A stretch of 64,000 bases of DNA, taken from assembly GCA_017551505.1 (NCBI GenBank), contig JAFZLL010000032.1, positions 62,001-126,000 on the forward strand. The letters run 5' to 3'. Under the pieces are notes generated by a model. That model worked only from the letters and a program-made list of their open reading frames with translations. It did not search any database and was not told the DNA's origin. Source of the DNA: Eubacteriaceae bacterium. Its GTDB lineage: Bacteria > Bacillota > Clostridia > Eubacteriales > Anaerofustaceae. The translations under genes and the position numbers were made by a program. This document shows positions 62,960 to 64,000 of this stretch, in pieces (the first letter of the stretch is position 1; each line of letters opens with the position of its first letter).

Positions 62960-64000
62960 ATGAAAAAATCTATAACTATCAAGCTTTTGTTAGTTGCCCT
63001 CTGCGTTCTCCTTGCAGGATGCACTGGAGGAGGAAAAGGCGGAGAGACCACCGGTGAATACCGCGACACATTCTATTTCGCGATTGCCGGTGAACCCAGA
63101 CAGATCGACCCTTCGATAATCGATGACTCTGTCACCGGTTCCCTCGTCGGACAGATCTACTGGCCTCTGTTCAGCACTGACGGTAAAGGTAATCTTGTAA
63201 ACCAGGCCTGTGTCGGATACGAAGTTTCCGATGACGGCATGGAATATACAATCCACCTCAGTGAAAAGAACACCTGGTCAGACGGCAAGCCCGTTACCGC
63301 GGACGATTACATCTACGGATGGAAGCGTACGATCGGAATGGGAAGAGCCAACTCCTACTATGTTTATGAATTCTGCGATTACGTTCTGAATGCCGCTGCA
63401 CATGACGGCGACGATATCGCGAACATGGACGATGTCGGATTCGAGAAGGTTGACGATTATACCATCAAGATCACCCTTTCGACACCCTGCCCGTTCTTTA
63501 CTTCAATGATGCCTGCAACCGTATGGCTCCCGCAGCGCGCTGATGTGACCAAGGAACACACCTCCGACTGGGCGAATGATGTCAACAACATCATCACCAA
63601 CGGCGCTTTCAAGGTCGTCTCCCTCGACGCTACAACGGAATTCGACATGGTAAAGAACGAATACTTCGCCAATGCAGATAAAGTCATCTCCGAAAAACTC
63701 GTCGGTCTGGTCATCACCGACCAGGATGCTCAGCGTCTGGCATTTGAAAACGGAGAAGTCGACTACGCTTCTTCACTGAACGCTGACGTTGCTGTTACCA
63801 TGGCCGGTTCTCCGGCGCTTCAGGTCTATATGACACCTGCGAACTATTACATGATGCTCAACAGCTACAACGATGATTGCCCCGCACTCAAGGACGAAAG
63901 AGTCCGCCGCGCCATTGCTCTCGGCATTGACCGTCAGGCTTTCGTCACAGCACTTGAACTGCCCGACTTATACTACGAACTCAACGGATTCGTTCCGAAG
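62960..64000 (+). CDS. oppA: Peptide-binding lipoprotein OppA (SBP family 5), cut off by window edge
   Basis: 347 residues are visible without a stop. GGAGGGGAA precedes the ATG. The signal ends CVLLAGC (Cys21), followed by a Gly-rich linker. AGEPRQIDPSIIDDS, DGKPVTADDYIYGWKRTI and LKDERVRRAIALGIDR are typical of DppA/OppA-type binding proteins. Placed last after oppF across a 131-base gap with a possible internal promoter, it is likely made in excess. Confidence 0.93.
   Translation, partial: MKKSITIKLLLVALCVLLAGCTGGGKGGETTGEYRDTFYFAIAGEPRQIDPSIIDDSVTGSLVGQIYWPLFSTDGKGNLVNQACVGYEVSDDGMEYTIHLSEKNTWSDGKPVTADDYIYGWKRTIGMGRANSYYVYEFCDYVLNAAAHDGDDIANMDDVGFEKVDDYTIKITLSTPCPFFTSMMPATVWLPQRADVTKEHTSDWANDVNNIITNGAFKVVSLDATTEFDMVKNEYFANADKVISEKLVGLVITDQDAQRLAFENGEVDYASSLNADVAVTMAGSPALQVYMTPANYYMMLNSYNDDCPALKDERVRRAIALGIDRQAFVTALELPDLYYELNGFVPK

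Noticed and set aside
1-64000. CRISPR arrays, tRNA or rRNA genes, transposases, prophage
   Set aside because: No regularly spaced repeats, cloverleaf-like genes, rRNA or transposase motifs were seen on reading through.

Overview
This window looks like the chromosome of an anaerobic, moderate-GC Firmicute of the class Clostridia. The signs are: strong AGGAGG-type ribosome sites, frequent TTG and GTG starts, many lipoproteins with short lipoboxes, both a Noc-like and a Spo0J-like ParB protein, a HemW-type radical SAM enzyme, a cobalamin riboswitch, a Mn2+ riboswitch, clostripain and an anaerobe-style DUF362 protein. No phage, transposase, CRISPR array, rRNA or tRNA was recognised. Most of the window is ordinary core chromosome. 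The novelty, if any, lies in regulatory RNAs, small genes and a few uncharacterised membrane or secreted proteins.

Layout. 1-4.5 kb: a truncated FGGY sugar kinase (minus) and, divergently, two tandem type-B carboxylesterases that are near-identical at both ends but differ in the middle. 4.8-11.6 kb: a tightly overlapping minus-strand operon mnmE-mnmG-noc-ogg-tmcAL-methyltransferase, combining tRNA modification, oxidative DNA repair and nucleoid occlusion. A near-consensus Noc-box-like site lies just upstream. 11.7-20 kb: two minus-strand runs, merR-lepA-hemW followed by leuS (own promoter), a lipoprotein, nfo (TTG start) and a second lipoprotein. 20.2-24.4 kb: uvrC, a slipin and a flotillin-like protein (plus), with a long palindrome upstream of uvrC. 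24.5-27.9 kb: a large MacB-like ABC-FtsX fusion with a small membrane protein (minus). 28-29.4 kb: an MBL-fold hydrolase and a 54-residue cysteine-rich protein.

29.5-32.6 kb: a B12 importer btuF-btuC-btuD behind a cobalamin riboswitch. 32.7-34.9 kb: yicC-gmk-murI. 35.2-38.8 kb: parA-parB, a membrane protein with a charged tail, and an RluA pseudouridine synthase, all overlapping or closely packed. 39-43.5 kb: a lone EctB-type aminotransferase, then a P-type ATPase behind a yybP-ykoY (Mn2+) riboswitch. 43.7-51.6 kb: PepD, a PH-domain membrane protein, rhomboid, a CGGC-domain protein preceded by an unidentified structured RNA with a consensus promoter, a zinc-ribbon-like surface protein, a hypothetical protein and clostripain. 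51.9-58.4 kb: secreted or envelope hypothetical proteins, an M20 amidohydrolase, DUF362, a second MBL protein with an altered metal motif, and Ogt. 59-64 kb: an oppBCDF-oppA peptide transporter whose last gene runs off the window.

All calls come from reading the sequence and the translated reading frames by eye. No database or folding program was run, and RNA calls rest on recalled consensus motifs and visible stems.
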